A program made the position numbers and the translations under genes. Below, piece after piece: positions 1-8,432 of a DNA stretch of 64,000 bases; the stretch's first letter is position 1, and each line of letters begins with the position of its first letter. Origin of the DNA: JANQOH01 sp965200095 (GTDB lineage: Bacteria > Pseudomonadota > Alphaproteobacteria > UBA7887); assembly GCA_965200095.1 (NCBI GenBank), contig OZ241350.1, positions 1,984,001 through 2,048,000 on the forward strand, in the 5' to 3' direction. The notes beneath the pieces were generated by a model. The model searched no databases. It worked only from the letters and a program-made list of their open reading frames with translations, and was not told the origin of the DNA.

Positions 1-178
1 CGCGCCCTGGCTGGCGCCCGTGCCCAAACGCGGCAAACGCAACGAACCGGCGTTCGTCGCCCACACGGCGCGCGCCGTCGCCGGGATCGTCGGTCTGTCG
101 GAAGAGGCGTTCGCCCGCCGGACCACGGAGAACTTCTTCCGTCTGTTCTCCAGGGCGGAACGGCCGGCCGCGGCCTGA
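1..178 (+). CDS. TatD family metal-dependent hydrolase, C-terminal fragment
   Basis: Only the last 58 codons are inside the window; the frame is entered at base 2 and ends in TGA at 176-178. The visible part carries the TatD C-terminal signature: APWLAPVP, then KRGKRNEPAFV, and near the end TTENFFRLF. TatD proteins are cytoplasmic TIM-barrel, metal-dependent 3'-5' exonucleases; in alphaproteobacteria the gene often sits near metG and holB. A small membrane-protein gene follows after 11 bases. Family assignment is strong from these motifs; nothing can be said about the N-terminal metal ligands because they lie upstream of the window. Confidence 0.85.
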   Translation, partial: APWLAPVPKRGKRNEPAFVAHTARAVAGIVGLSEEAFARRTTENFFRLFSRAERPAAA

Positions 179-189
179 CCGGCCGTTCG

Positions 190-480
190 ATGGAGATCGC
201 CCCGGTCGCGCTCGTCGTCCGCGGCGCCGTAGCCGATCCCATCCTGTGGATTCTCGCCGGCGTCATCGGCTGGGACCATCGTCGCCCGGCGTTGGCGACC
301 GCTGGCCTGCTGGGGACGGCGGGGTGCGTCTGGGGCGCGGTTCGCGTGGCCGTCTATGTGTCGATGGGCGAACGTCTCGGTCCGGCGACGGCCGGGTTGA
401 CGGCGGCGGTTTGCGTCGCGTTGCTGCTGGCGGCCGGGCTGACAGTGCGAGAGATTCGTTGGTATTTCGCGAAGCGATGA
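190..480 (+). CDS. small hypothetical membrane protein (96 aa)
   Basis: Starts with ATG 11 bases after the tatD stop, so it is probably co-transcribed with it. The 96-residue product has about three hydrophobic segments (roughly residues 5-26, 35-55 and 66-85), broken by short charged loops such as WDHRR, and ends in a basic tail (REIRWYFAKR). This hydrophobic pattern supports this frame over the overlapping Arg/Gly-rich frame starting at 246. No family was recognised and no clear Shine-Dalgarno is visible. An integral membrane protein is likely; its function is unknown. Confidence 0.5.
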   Translation: MEIAPVALVVRGAVADPILWILAGVIGWDHRRPALATAGLLGTAGCVWGAVRVAVYVSMGERLGPATAGLTAAVCVALLLAAGLTVREIRWYFAKR

Positions 481-515
481 GATATTTTCCATAATATACC
501 TTATGCGATTTTCCT

Positions 516-1361
516 ATGTCCGACATTGATCGCCTCCTCGCCGTCATGGCCCGCCTGCGCGACCCCGAACGCGGTTGTCCGTGGGACCTCGAACAGACCT
601 TCGAGACCATCGCGCCCCATACGGTCGAGGAAGCCTATGAGGTGCTCGACGCCGTCCGCCGCGGCGACATGGCGGCCCTGGTCGACGAACTCGGCGACCT
701 GCTGTTCCAGATCGTCTTCTACGCCCGGTTGGGCCGCGAGGCCGGCGTCTTCGATTTCGCCGACGTGGCGCGCACGGTCTCCGACAAGATGGTCCGCCGC
801 CACCCCCATGTGTTCGGCGACGAACCGACGCCGGACGCCGCCGCCCGAACCCGCCGCTGGGAGGCGATAAAGGCGGCCGAACGCGCGGCGCGAAACGACG
901 GCGGCGCGCTCGACGGCGTCGTCCGCGCGCTCCCCGCCCTGTCGCGCGCGCTCAAACTGCAACGGCGCGCTGCGCGGGTCGGTTTCGACTGGCGCGCCGT
1001 CGAACCGGTCCTGGGCAAACTCCATGAGGAGCTCGCCGAGCTCGAGGCCGAGCTCGACCGCCCCGACGCGCCGCCGGCGCGCGTGGCCGACGAGATCGGA
1101 GACCTGCTGTTCTCTTGCGTGAACCTCGCGCGCCATGTCGGCGCCGACCCCGAGGCGGCGCTGCGAGAGGCGAACGACAAGTTCGAAAGACGGTTCAGGC
1201 GCGTCGAAGCGCTGCTCGCCGCCGCCGGCCGCACGCCGGAACAGGCAAGCCCGGACGAGATGGACCGACTATGGGAGCGCGCGAAGTCCGAGGAACGCGA
1301 AGGACCGACGGGCGAAGCTCTCGGGGGGCGGCCTGTCAGTCGTTCGCGAGCAGATGGATGA
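516..1361 (+). CDS. mazG: nucleoside triphosphate pyrophosphohydrolase MazG
   Basis: The 281-residue protein has tandem MazG domains. The first begins with MARLRDPERGCPWD and carries the EEAYEVLDAV and DELGDLLFQIVFYA helices, which supply the acidic Mg-binding residues (EExxE...ExxD pattern). The second repeats the pattern with HEELAELEAEL and DEIGDLLFSCVNLAR. MazG hydrolyses (d)NTPs to monophosphate and pyrophosphate and helps clear aberrant nucleotides and modulate (p)ppGpp responses. Bases 481-515 upstream are strikingly AT-rich (ATATTTTCCATAATATACC), suggesting a promoter with a -10-like CATAAT at 490-495. The 3' end overlaps the convergent dehydrogenase gene by 26 bases. It marks the end of the ntr-trk-hfq-hflX neighbourhood typical of alphaproteobacteria. 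Confidence 0.95.
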   Translation: MSDIDRLLAVMARLRDPERGCPWDLEQTFETIAPHTVEEAYEVLDAVRRGDMAALVDELGDLLFQIVFYARLGREAGVFDFADVARTVSDKMVRRHPHVFGDEPTPDAAARTRRWEAIKAAERAARNDGGALDGVVRALPALSRALKLQRRAARVGFDWRAVEPVLGKLHEELAELEAELDRPDAPPARVADEIGDLLFSCVNLARHVGADPEAALREANDKFERRFRRVEALLAAAGRTPEQASPDEMDRLWERAKSEEREGPTGEALGGRPVSRSRADG

Positions 1362-2214
1362 GGCTCGAAGTGTCCCAGCGCCCGCCGCCGCGGGCCTGAA
1401 CATGGGCGTAGAATTTGTCGATCAGCGCGGTCGTCGGCAGCCGCGCGCCATTACGCTCAGCTTCCGCCAGCGCGATCGCCAGGTCCTTGCGCATCCAGTC
1501 CACGGCGAAGCCGAATTCGAACTCGCCCCGCGCCATCGTGCGGGCGCGATTCTCCATCTGCCATGACCCCGCGGCGCCTTTGGAGATGACATCGGTCACG
1601 AGATCGCAGTCGAGGCCGGCCCTGGCGGCGAAGTTCATCGCCTCCGAAAGCCCCTGAACGAGGCCGGCGATGCAGATCTGGTTCACCATCTTGGCGAGCT
1701 GGCCGGCGCCCGCCGGCCCCATGCGCGTCACGGCGCGGGCATAGGCTTCGATCACGGGCGCGGCGCGGTCGAAAACCCCGCGTTCGCCGCCGCACATGAC
1801 GGTGAGCACGCCGTTCTCGGCGCCCGCCTGGCCGCCGGAGACGGGCGCATCCACAAAGCCGGCGCCCCGGTCGCGCGCCGCGGCGTCGAGTTCGCGCGCG
1901 AGATCGGCCGAATCGGTCGTGTGATCCACAAGGACCGCGCCCTCGCCCATCCCGGCGAGCGCGCCGTCGTCGCCATAGACGACGCTGCGGACGTCATCGT
2001 CGTTGCCGACGCACATGAACACGAACTCACGCCCGGCCGCAGCCAGCGCCGGGGTTTCCGCAAGTGCCCCGCCGTGGGCGTCGACCCAGGCCGACGCCTT
2101 CGACCGCGTGCGGTTGTAGACCGTCACTTCGTGCCCCCCGGCGGCCAGATGCCCCGCCATGGGGTAGCCCATGACCCCGAGCCCGATGAACGCTGTCTTG
2201 CGCGGCTGCGTCAT
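1336..2214 (-). CDS. NAD(P)-dependent beta-hydroxyacid dehydrogenase (3-hydroxyisobutyrate dehydrogenase family)
   Basis: The 292-residue protein opens with the Rossmann dinucleotide motif GLGVMGYPMAGHL and continues with the substrate-binding block DAPVSGGQAGAENG. The helix GQLAKMVNQ contains the family's catalytic lysine. Length matches the 290-300 residue norm of the 3-hydroxyisobutyrate / tartronate semialdehyde reductase (GarR/GlxR) family. Members oxidise or reduce 3-hydroxyacids in the cytoplasm; the exact substrate cannot be fixed from sequence. It is convergent with mazG (26-base overlap) and divergent from the SDR at 2272, which also resembles a 3-hydroxyacid dehydrogenase. The two may be linked in semialdehyde metabolism (inference). 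Confidence 0.85.
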   Translation of the reverse strand: MTQPRKTAFIGLGVMGYPMAGHLAAGGHEVTVYNRTRSKASAWVDAHGGALAETPALAAAGREFVFMCVGNDDDVRSVVYGDDGALAGMGEGAVLVDHTTDSADLARELDAAARDRGAGFVDAPVSGGQAGAENGVLTVMCGGERGVFDRAAPVIEAYARAVTRMGPAGAGQLAKMVNQICIAGLVQGLSEAMNFAARAGLDCDLVTDVISKGAAGSWQMENRARTMARGEFEFGFAVDWMRKDLAIALAEAERNGARLPTTALIDKFYAHVQARGGGRWDTSSLIHLLAND

Positions 2215-2271
2215 GACGACCCTCCCGGTAGACTGTCCGCGTCATAGCAAATTCGAGGGACGGAGCGAACC

Positions 2272-3036
2272 ATGACCGATTTCGCCGACACGACCGTTCT
2301 CGTCACCGGGGCCACGGCCGGCATCGGCGCCGCAGTAGCGCGCCGCTTCGCCGCCGCGGGCGCCCGTCTCGTGGTTGTCGGCAGGCGCGTCGACCGCCTC
2401 GACGCGCTGGCGAAGGCGCTGGACGCCCCGGTCCATCCGCTCGCCCTCGACGTCTCGGATCGGGAGGCGGTCGCGGAGGCGATCCCGTCCCTTCCCCCGC
2501 GCTTCGCCGAGATCGGCATTCTCGTCAACAATGCGGGCCTCGCGCAGGGACTCTCCGGCGCCCAAGACGCCGATATCGACGATTGGGAGCGCATGATCGA
2601 CACCAACGTCAAGGGCCTTGTGTACATGACGCGGGCCGTCCTCCCGGGCATGGTGTCGCGCAACGCCGGTCACGTGGTCAATATCGGCTCCGTCGCCGGT
2701 TCCTATCCTTACCCCGGCGGCAACGTGTATGGCGGGACCAAGGCGTTCGTCGCCCAATTCACCCTGAACCTGCGCTCGGACCTGCTGGGCACGCGAGTCC
2801 GCGCGACCTGCATCGAGCCGGGCATGACCGCAACCGAGTTTTCCCTGGTGCGCTTCAAGGGCGACGCCGCCAGGTCGGAGCAGATCTACGCCGGCGCCGA
2901 CCCGATGTCCGCCGCCGATCTCGCGGAGGTCGTCCATATGGTTTGCGCCCTTCCCGCCCGCGTCAACGTCAACCGCCTGGAGGTCATGCCCGTAACCCAG
3001 GCGTTCTCTCCCTTTGCGGTCCACCGCGAAACCTGA
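2272..3036 (+). CDS. short-chain dehydrogenase, YdfG-like (3-hydroxyacid / malonic semialdehyde reductase type)
   Basis: This is a classical 254-residue SDR. It has the cofactor motif TGATAGIGAAVARRF near residue 13, NNAG near residue 85, the catalytic Ser in NIGSVAGSYPY, and the YGGTK (YxxxK) active site. The sequence SYPYPGGNVYGGTKAFV followed by GMTATEFSLVRFKGD resembles YdfG-type NADP-dependent 3-hydroxyacid dehydrogenases, which reduce malonic semialdehyde and oxidise serine or 3-hydroxyisobutyrate. A Shine-Dalgarno-like GGACGGAGCG lies just upstream of the ATG. It ends 6 bases before the convergent hflX stop and is divergent from the beta-hydroxyacid dehydrogenase. All catalytic residues are present. 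Confidence 0.88.
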   Translation: MTDFADTTVLVTGATAGIGAAVARRFAAAGARLVVVGRRVDRLDALAKALDAPVHPLALDVSDREAVAEAIPSLPPRFAEIGILVNNAGLAQGLSGAQDADIDDWERMIDTNVKGLVYMTRAVLPGMVSRNAGHVVNIGSVAGSYPYPGGNVYGGTKAFVAQFTLNLRSDLLGTRVRATCIEPGMTATEFSLVRFKGDAARSEQIYAGADPMSAADLAEVVHMVCALPARVNVNRLEVMPVTQAFSPFAVHRET

Positions 3037-3042
3037 CCGGGT

Positions 3043-4386
3043 TCACCCCGGCGCGGCGCCGCTCTCCTCCATATAGGCCGCTTCCGGGAAACGGTTCGAG
3101 AAAAGCGCTTCGTCGGCGGCGTCGAGCGCGACATCCAGACGCACGACCCCGCCCTCGTCGGCGCGGCCGAGAACCGCACCGCGGCGATAGAGCCACGCGA
3201 GCGCCGCCCCGTCGGCGGCTTTCAGCACGATGCGGGAAACACGGCGGCCGTCGGCGAGGCGGCGGTCCATGAGGTCGACCAGCCGCGCGAGCCCGGCGCC
3301 GTCCAGCGCCGACACAGCGACTGCGCTGTCCGCGTCGGCGACGCGCCGTTCCAGCGCATCCCGGTCCTCGACCGCGAGCAGATCGATCTTGTTGTAGACG
3401 TCCACGATGCGCCCGCCGCCGTCGGCGCCCACGCCGAGTTCGGCGAGAACCTTCAGGACATCGGCGTTCTGCGCCGCTGCGTGCTCATGGGCGGCGTCGC
3501 GGACATGCAGGATCAGATCGGCCTCCACGACCTCTTCCAGCGTCGCCCGGAAGGCGGTGATCAGATCGGTCGGCAATTCGGACACGAAACCGACCGTGTC
3601 CGACAGGATGAGGGTGCGCCCCGACTCCAGCGACAGAGCGCGCATCGTCGGGTCGAGGGTGGCGAACAACCGGTTTTCGGCCGCCACAGCGGCGCCCGTC
3701 AGGCGGTTGAACAGGGTGGATTTGCCCGCGTTGGTGTAGCCGACGAGAACGACAATCGGAAACGGCACGCGGCGCCGGGCGGCGCGATGCAGGCCGCGCG
3801 TGCGGGTCACCGATGCGAGTTCCCGTCGCAACCGCACGATCCGCTCGTCGATCCGCCGCCGGTCCACCTCGAGCTGCGATTCGCCGGGGCCGCCGACGAA
3901 CCCCAGCCCGCCGCGCTGCCGCTCCAGATGCGTCCAGCTGCGGACCAGGCGGCTGCGCTGATAGGACAGCGCCGCCAGCTCCACTTGCAGGCGCCCTTCC
4001 CGCGTGCGCGCCCGCGCGCCGAAAATCTCCAGGATCAAGGCTGTCCGGTCCAGCACCTTGACGCGCCACGCGCGTTCGAGATTGCGCTGCTGGACCGCCG
4101 AGAGCGCCGTGTTCACGACCGCGACGTCCGGACGTTGCGGCGCCGAGTCGAGGCGCTGCGCGAAACCGGAAACCTGACCGGGCCCGAACAGCGTCGCCGC
4201 GCGCGCCCGGCGGACAGGCAGCACGTCGGCGCCGCAAATTCCGGTCGCGACCGCCCGCGCCAGCCCCACGGCCTCCTCGAGACGCGCCTGCGCGCCTCGC
4301 TCCCCCGGCCGCGCCGCCTCCGGGCGGATGTCGGGATGCAGGACCCATGCGCGGCCCGAAGCCGCCGGAAGGGCGGAGTCCGTCAC
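3043..4386 (-). CDS. hflX: GTPase HflX
   Basis: The 447-residue protein has the HflX N-terminal domain with the glycine-rich linker GGLGFVGGPGESQLEVDRRR, then a TRAFAC GTPase domain. Nucleotide-binding motifs are visible: G1 GYTNAGKST, G3 DTVGFVSELP, G4 NKID and G5 SAL. HflX binds the 50S subunit and splits stalled or stress-inactivated 70S ribosomes. Its ATG overlaps the hfq stop by 4 bases (ATGA), giving the classical hfq-hflX translational coupling. It is somewhat longer than E. coli HflX (426 residues) because of an Arg/Ala-rich N-terminus and a C-terminal extension, as in many alphaproteobacteria. Confidence 0.96.
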   Translation of the reverse strand: MTDSALPAASGRAWVLHPDIRPEAARPGERGAQARLEEAVGLARAVATGICGADVLPVRRARAATLFGPGQVSGFAQRLDSAPQRPDVAVVNTALSAVQQRNLERAWRVKVLDRTALILEIFGARARTREGRLQVELAALSYQRSRLVRSWTHLERQRGGLGFVGGPGESQLEVDRRRIDERIVRLRRELASVTRTRGLHRAARRRVPFPIVVLVGYTNAGKSTLFNRLTGAAVAAENRLFATLDPTMRALSLESGRTLILSDTVGFVSELPTDLITAFRATLEEVVEADLILHVRDAAHEHAAAQNADVLKVLAELGVGADGGGRIVDVYNKIDLLAVEDRDALERRVADADSAVAVSALDGAGLARLVDLMDRRLADGRRVSRIVLKAADGAALAWLYRRGAVLGRADEGGVVRLDVALDAADEALFSNRFPEAAYMEESGAAPG

Positions 4387-4682
4387 CCCGCCTTCCCGTC
4401 GTCGCCCCCGGGCGGCTCGGACAAGCGGACGGGGCGCGCGGGAACAATCGTCGATATCGCGTGCTTGTAAACGAGCTGCGCACGCCCTTCCCGCCGCAAG
4501 AGGACGCAGAAATTGTCGAACGCCGCAACGACCCCCTGCAATCTCGCGCCGCTGGCGAGAAATATCGTCACCGGAACGTCATCGGCGCGCAGCCGGTTGA
4601 GAAATCCGTGTTGCACGTTGTTCCGCGCGCCGCTCTCCATGTCCCGCTCCGGCGTCCCTCCGACGAACTGCGCCATGCTCAT
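4383..4682 (-). CDS. hfq: RNA chaperone Hfq
   Basis: The Sm1 region (QHGFLNRLRADDVPVTIFL) and the Sm2 signature YKHAISTIVPARPV near the C-terminus identify Hfq, the hexameric chaperone that pairs small RNAs with mRNAs. The called product is 99 residues. An internal ATG at the residue-15 Met (MESGARNNVQ) would give the more usual about 85-residue protein, so the start is uncertain. The core carries unusual substitutions for this very conserved protein: CVLLRREGRAQL replaces the common VLLKxxxxQL stretch, and the tail PPGGDDGKAG is short. It is cotranscribed with hflX and lies downstream of dat. Confidence 0.95.
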   Translation of the reverse strand: MSMAQFVGGTPERDMESGARNNVQHGFLNRLRADDVPVTIFLASGARLQGVVAAFDNFCVLLRREGRAQLVYKHAISTIVPARPVRLSEPPGGDDGKAG

Positions 4683-4706
4683 CGTAACATCGACGCCCCG
4701 GGTTCC

Positions 4707-5582
4707 CTACCCGGTTCGCGGAGCCGGCGCGGCGGCGCCGCGGGCGAACGCCGTGTAAAGGTCGCGCAGCCGCTCTGTCGTCGAACCCGGGCGGCCGTTC
4801 GCTACCACGGCGTCGTCGATCTGCAGGACGGGGACGACGAACGAACTCGTGCTGGTCAGAAAGGCCTCGCGCGCGCCCTTCGCCTGTTCGAGGGCGAACG
4901 CTTCCTCGACGACCGGAATCCCGGCGTCCTTCGCCAGGACGATAAGGCGCCGGCGAGTGATCCCCGCGAGAATGTCGTTGCCCGGCGGGCGCGTCTTCAC
5001 GACGCCGTCGCCGTCGACGATCCAGGCGTTCGACGCCGCCCCTTCCGTGACCCGCCCGTCCGGGTCGATTTGCCAGGCCTCGAACGCGCCGGCTTCCGCC
5101 GCCGCCTGTTTCGCCAGCACGTTGGGCAGCAGCGACACGCTCTTGATGTCGCGCCGTCGCCAGCGCCGGTCGGGGACCGAAACGACACGGACCCCTTCGA
5201 TCAGCGCCCGCGCGCTCGCCGGCCCGGCGCGCCGCGCCGTCGCCACCACCGACGGTTTCGCGCCGCGCGGAAACGCATGGTCGCGAGGCGCCGCCCCGCG
5301 CCCCACCTGGAGATAGACGATCCCTTCCTCGACGCGGTTGCGGCAGAGCACTTCGCGCAGCACCGCCGTCATCGCCGCCGCGCTCATGGGAAAGGCGATG
5401 TCGAGCTCGCCGAGCGAACGCTCCAGCCGCTCACGGTGCCAGACCGGGTCGACAAGCCGCCCTCCTATCGCCGCGATCACCTCGTAGGCGGCGTCGGAGA
5501 ACTGCATCCCGCGGTCTTCGATATGCACCCGCGCCGCCGCGTGCGGCGCGTAGCGACCGTTCACATAGGCAATGCGGGACAT
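4707..5582 (-). CDS. dat: D-amino-acid aminotransferase (class IV, PLP)
   Basis: This is a fold-type IV aminotransferase. It starts MSRIAYVNGRYAPHAAARVHIEDRGMQFSD as in bacterial D-alanine transaminases. The PLP-binding Lys lies in RRDIKSVSLLPNVLAKQ, and the cofactor phosphate/substrate region is TEGAASNAWIV with LTSTSSFVVPV later. It interconverts D-amino acids and 2-oxo acids, for example D-alanine and D-glutamate for peptidoglycan. ATG at 5582 is preferred to the TTG at 5597, which would touch the trkH stop; it gives 291 residues. The trkH-dat-hfq-hflX order is conserved in alphaproteobacteria, which supports dat over branched-chain transaminase. Confidence 0.9.
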   Translation of the reverse strand: MSRIAYVNGRYAPHAAARVHIEDRGMQFSDAAYEVIAAIGGRLVDPVWHRERLERSLGELDIAFPMSAAAMTAVLREVLCRNRVEEGIVYLQVGRGAAPRDHAFPRGAKPSVVATARRAGPASARALIEGVRVVSVPDRRWRRRDIKSVSLLPNVLAKQAAAEAGAFEAWQIDPDGRVTEGAASNAWIVDGDGVVKTRPPGNDILAGITRRRLIVLAKDAGIPVVEEAFALEQAKGAREAFLTSTSSFVVPVLQIDDAVVANGRPGSTTERLRDLYTAFARGAAAPAPRTG

Positions 5583-5597
5583 GTGAACCTCCGCCAA

Positions 5598-7019
5598 TCA
5601 GCGCCGCCAGAAAAGCGGCGTCAACACCACGAAAAAGGCAAATATCTCAAGGCGTCCGATTACCATACCCAGGGCGAGCGCGATGTCACCGGACCACGCC
5701 AGCGATGTCAGCGCCGGCGCGGCGCCGGCGCTTTCCGCGAGCAACGGCCCGCTGTTGGTCAGGGCGCTCAGGGCGAGCACCGAAGCCGCCGCAAAATCCA
5801 GGCCGTGCGCCGCCAGGATCAGGGTGAGCGCCACCAGGAACAGAATGAACATGGTGAAGAACGCCCACACGCTGCGCATGGCGGCATCGCTGCCGGACGC
5901 GCCTCCCGCCGTCAGCGAGACGACGCGGTGCGGGTGCGCCAGACGCTCGAGCTCGCGCCGGCTCTGGCGCAGCAACCGCAGCGCCCGGGCGAGTTTGACC
6001 CCGCCCGAGGTCGAGCCGCCGGCGCCGCCGACAAGCGCGAGCCCGGCCAGCGCCAGGACGACGGAGGCGGGAACCGGCGACGCGATGCCGGCCTCGAAGC
6101 CGGTGGTCGTCAGCGCCGACACCGCCGCGAACGCGCCGCGCCATATCGCCTCGTCGGGCGGGAGCGAAGCCGCGCCCAGCACCGTCGCCGTGCCGACCGC
6201 CCCGATGAGCAGGACGATTACGAACAGGCGGGACTCGACGTCTTTCGCGAGCGCAGCGGCGCGCCCCGCCCCCGCCCGCCACGCATCGAGCAGGTTCAGC
6301 GCGCCCGCCGCCATCGCCAGCATGAGGACCGCCTGAACGCCGCGCCCGAACGCCGCCGGTCCCCCGTCGTTGGCGGAAAACCCGCCCGTGGACACGCTGC
6401 TCATGGCGTAGCACACGGCATGGAACGGAGGGGCCCCGGCGAGGAGGAGCGCCACGCCTGTCGCCCCCGTCAACGACAGGTAGACAATGGCCGCCGACCC
6501 GGCGGCCCGCCCCAGGCGCGGACGGAACGCGCCGCCGGCGCGCGCGTCCTGCGCTGCGAACGCGAATTGGGGCGCTGCCGCCGCCAGGAAAACCAGAGTC
6601 GCATAACCGCCGGACCATTGCAGAAGCGCGCGCCACAAGACGATGGCGCGCGGCGCCGAGTCGGGCGAGTCGATCGCGCCGATCCCCGATGCCGTCACCC
6701 CCGACGCCGCTTCGAGCAGGCTTCCGGAAAAGTCCGCGACCGCCCCCGAAAGGACGAAGGGAAGCGCCGCGAACAGGCTGGCGACGCCCCAGCCGGCCAC
6801 GGCGAAAACGAGGGCTTCGCGCCGGCCCGGCCGTCCCGCCCCGCGCCCGACCAGCACCAGTACGACTCCGACGAACAACGCGAAGCCCGCGCCGAACACG
6901 AAACCGCGGGCGCACTCTGCGTCCGAATCGGCGAGCGCCAGCGCGAGCGGCGGCGCATGCGCCGCCGCCAGCGCCAGCAACAGGCGTCCGAAGGCGCCGA
7001 GAAGCGCCGCGGCGTTCAC
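5598..7019 (-). CDS. trkH: potassium uptake protein TrkH
   Basis: This 473-residue polytopic membrane protein has about 10-12 hydrophobic segments and repeated glycine-centred pore loops (for example ASGVTASGIG, SSVSTGGFS, SALTTTGFE and LSALTNSGP). These four half-loops, each with a central Gly, form the K+ selectivity filter of the Trk/Ktr/HKT superfamily. TrkH imports K+ with the cytoplasmic NAD(H)-binding subunit TrkA, encoded 20 bases upstream. It is followed immediately by dat. The sequence looks intact and of normal length. Confidence 0.95.
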   Translation of the reverse strand: MNAAALLGAFGRLLLALAAAHAPPLALALADSDAECARGFVFGAGFALFVGVVLVLVGRGAGRPGRREALVFAVAGWGVASLFAALPFVLSGAVADFSGSLLEAASGVTASGIGAIDSPDSAPRAIVLWRALLQWSGGYATLVFLAAAAPQFAFAAQDARAGGAFRPRLGRAAGSAAIVYLSLTGATGVALLLAGAPPFHAVCYAMSSVSTGGFSANDGGPAAFGRGVQAVLMLAMAAGALNLLDAWRAGAGRAAALAKDVESRLFVIVLLIGAVGTATVLGAASLPPDEAIWRGAFAAVSALTTTGFEAGIASPVPASVVLALAGLALVGGAGGSTSGGVKLARALRLLRQSRRELERLAHPHRVVSLTAGGASGSDAAMRSVWAFFTMFILFLVALTLILAAHGLDFAAASVLALSALTNSGPLLAESAGAAPALTSLAWSGDIALALGMVIGRLEIFAFFVVLTPLFWRR

Positions 7020-7039
7020 GAGCGACTCGCCGCCCGCTT

Positions 7040-8416
7040 CTAGAAGAACCCGATCGCGACCGAGAACAGGCGCTCAACCTTCTTGATCGCTTCCTTGGGT
7101 GAAAAAACTATCGCTATATCATCCGGTTCCACGAATGTATTCCCACGGGGAATCAGTATATTCCCGTCACGCACAAGGGCGCCGATCAGGACGCCGCGCG
7201 GCAGTCCCGCGTCCTTGAGGGGGCGGCCCACGACAGGAGAGGTCTCCAGCGCCTGAACCTCGATGACTTCGGCCTCGCCGCCGTGGAGGCTGTAGACCGA
7301 GCGAATGCGCCCGCGGCGGACATGTTGCAGGATCGACGAGACGGTCAGTTCCCGAGGGCTGACCGAGGCGTCGATACCCAGCGGCGAGATCAGCGGGCCG
7401 TAGCTGACGGCGTTGATCAGCGCCACGGCGCGCAGGCAGCCATGACGCTTCGCCAGCACAGACACCAGCACGTTGACCTCGTCGTTGTCGGTGACCGCCA
7501 CGACGGTTTCGGTGTCGGCGACGTTGGCTTCTTCGAGCAGGTCGGTGTCGAGGGCGTCGCCGTTGAGGACGACCGTGTGTTCCAGGCGGTCGGCGACGAA
7601 TTCGGCGCGCGCCTTGTCGTGCTCGATGAGTTTGAGGTCTGCGTCCGGCCTCGCCGTCTCGATCTGCCGCGCCAGCATGAGACCGATATTGCCGCCGCCG
7701 ACCAGCAGCAGGCGGCGCGCCGCCTGCTCCTCGTGGCCGAACAGGGTCATGGCGCGCGGCACCTGGCCGGTTTCGGCGACGAAATAGATTTCGTCTCCCG
7801 GCAGCAATTGCTCCATGCGCGCCGGATACAGCGCGCGGTCGCCGCGCAGGATCGAGACGATGGTGATGTCGAGGTCGGGGAACAGTTCGCCGAGCTCGCG
7901 CAACGGCGTATTGACCACGGGGCAACGGTCGCCCAGGCGCACGCCGACGAGGCGCGCCCGGTCGTCGGCGAACCCGGCCAGGTCCAGCGTCCCCGGCACA
8001 TCGAGACGGCGGGCTATGGCGCGCGCCACCTCGACTTCCGGCGAGATGATGGCGTCTATGGGCATGTGCGCGCGGCTGAACAGCGCCCGCCACGCCGGTT
8101 CGAGATAGGCTTGCTGGCGGATGCGCGCGATCTTGGTGGGCACGTCGAACAGCGAATGCCCCACCTGGCACGACACGATGTTGATCTCGTCGGACTGGGT
8201 GACGGCGATCAACATGTCCGCCTCGCCCGCTCCGGCCCGTTCGAGAACGTCGGGATGCGAGGCGAAACCGACCATCGATTGCACGTCGAGGCCGTCGCTC
8301 ACCTTGCGGATGCGCTCCGCCGAGTCGTCGATGACGACGACATCGTTGTCCTCGGCGGAGAGCTGGCGAGCGATGTTGTAGCCGACCTCTCCGGCGCCGC
8401 AGACCAGAACTCTCAC
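7040..8416 (-). CDS. trkA: Trk potassium transporter peripheral subunit TrkA
   Basis: The 458-residue protein has two RCK modules. Each has a Rossmann NAD-binding start (VLVCGAGEVGYNIARQL at residues 2-18; LLVGGGNIGLMLARQ near residue 230) and each is followed by a TrkA_C domain. TrkA gates TrkH on the cytoplasmic face in response to NAD(H)/ATP. It lies 16 bases downstream of ntrX and 20 bases upstream of trkH, in the usual alphaproteobacterial ntrYX-trkAH arrangement. No frameshift or missing nucleotide-binding glycine is seen. Confidence 0.96.
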   Translation of the reverse strand: MRVLVCGAGEVGYNIARQLSAEDNDVVVIDDSAERIRKVSDGLDVQSMVGFASHPDVLERAGAGEADMLIAVTQSDEINIVSCQVGHSLFDVPTKIARIRQQAYLEPAWRALFSRAHMPIDAIISPEVEVARAIARRLDVPGTLDLAGFADDRARLVGVRLGDRCPVVNTPLRELGELFPDLDITIVSILRGDRALYPARMEQLLPGDEIYFVAETGQVPRAMTLFGHEEQAARRLLLVGGGNIGLMLARQIETARPDADLKLIEHDKARAEFVADRLEHTVVLNGDALDTDLLEEANVADTETVVAVTDNDEVNVLVSVLAKRHGCLRAVALINAVSYGPLISPLGIDASVSPRELTVSSILQHVRRGRIRSVYSLHGGEAEVIEVQALETSPVVGRPLKDAGLPRGVLIGALVRDGNILIPRGNTFVEPDDIAIVFSPKEAIKKVERLFSVAIGFF

Positions 8417-8432
8417 CGCCCCCTCCCCGGCG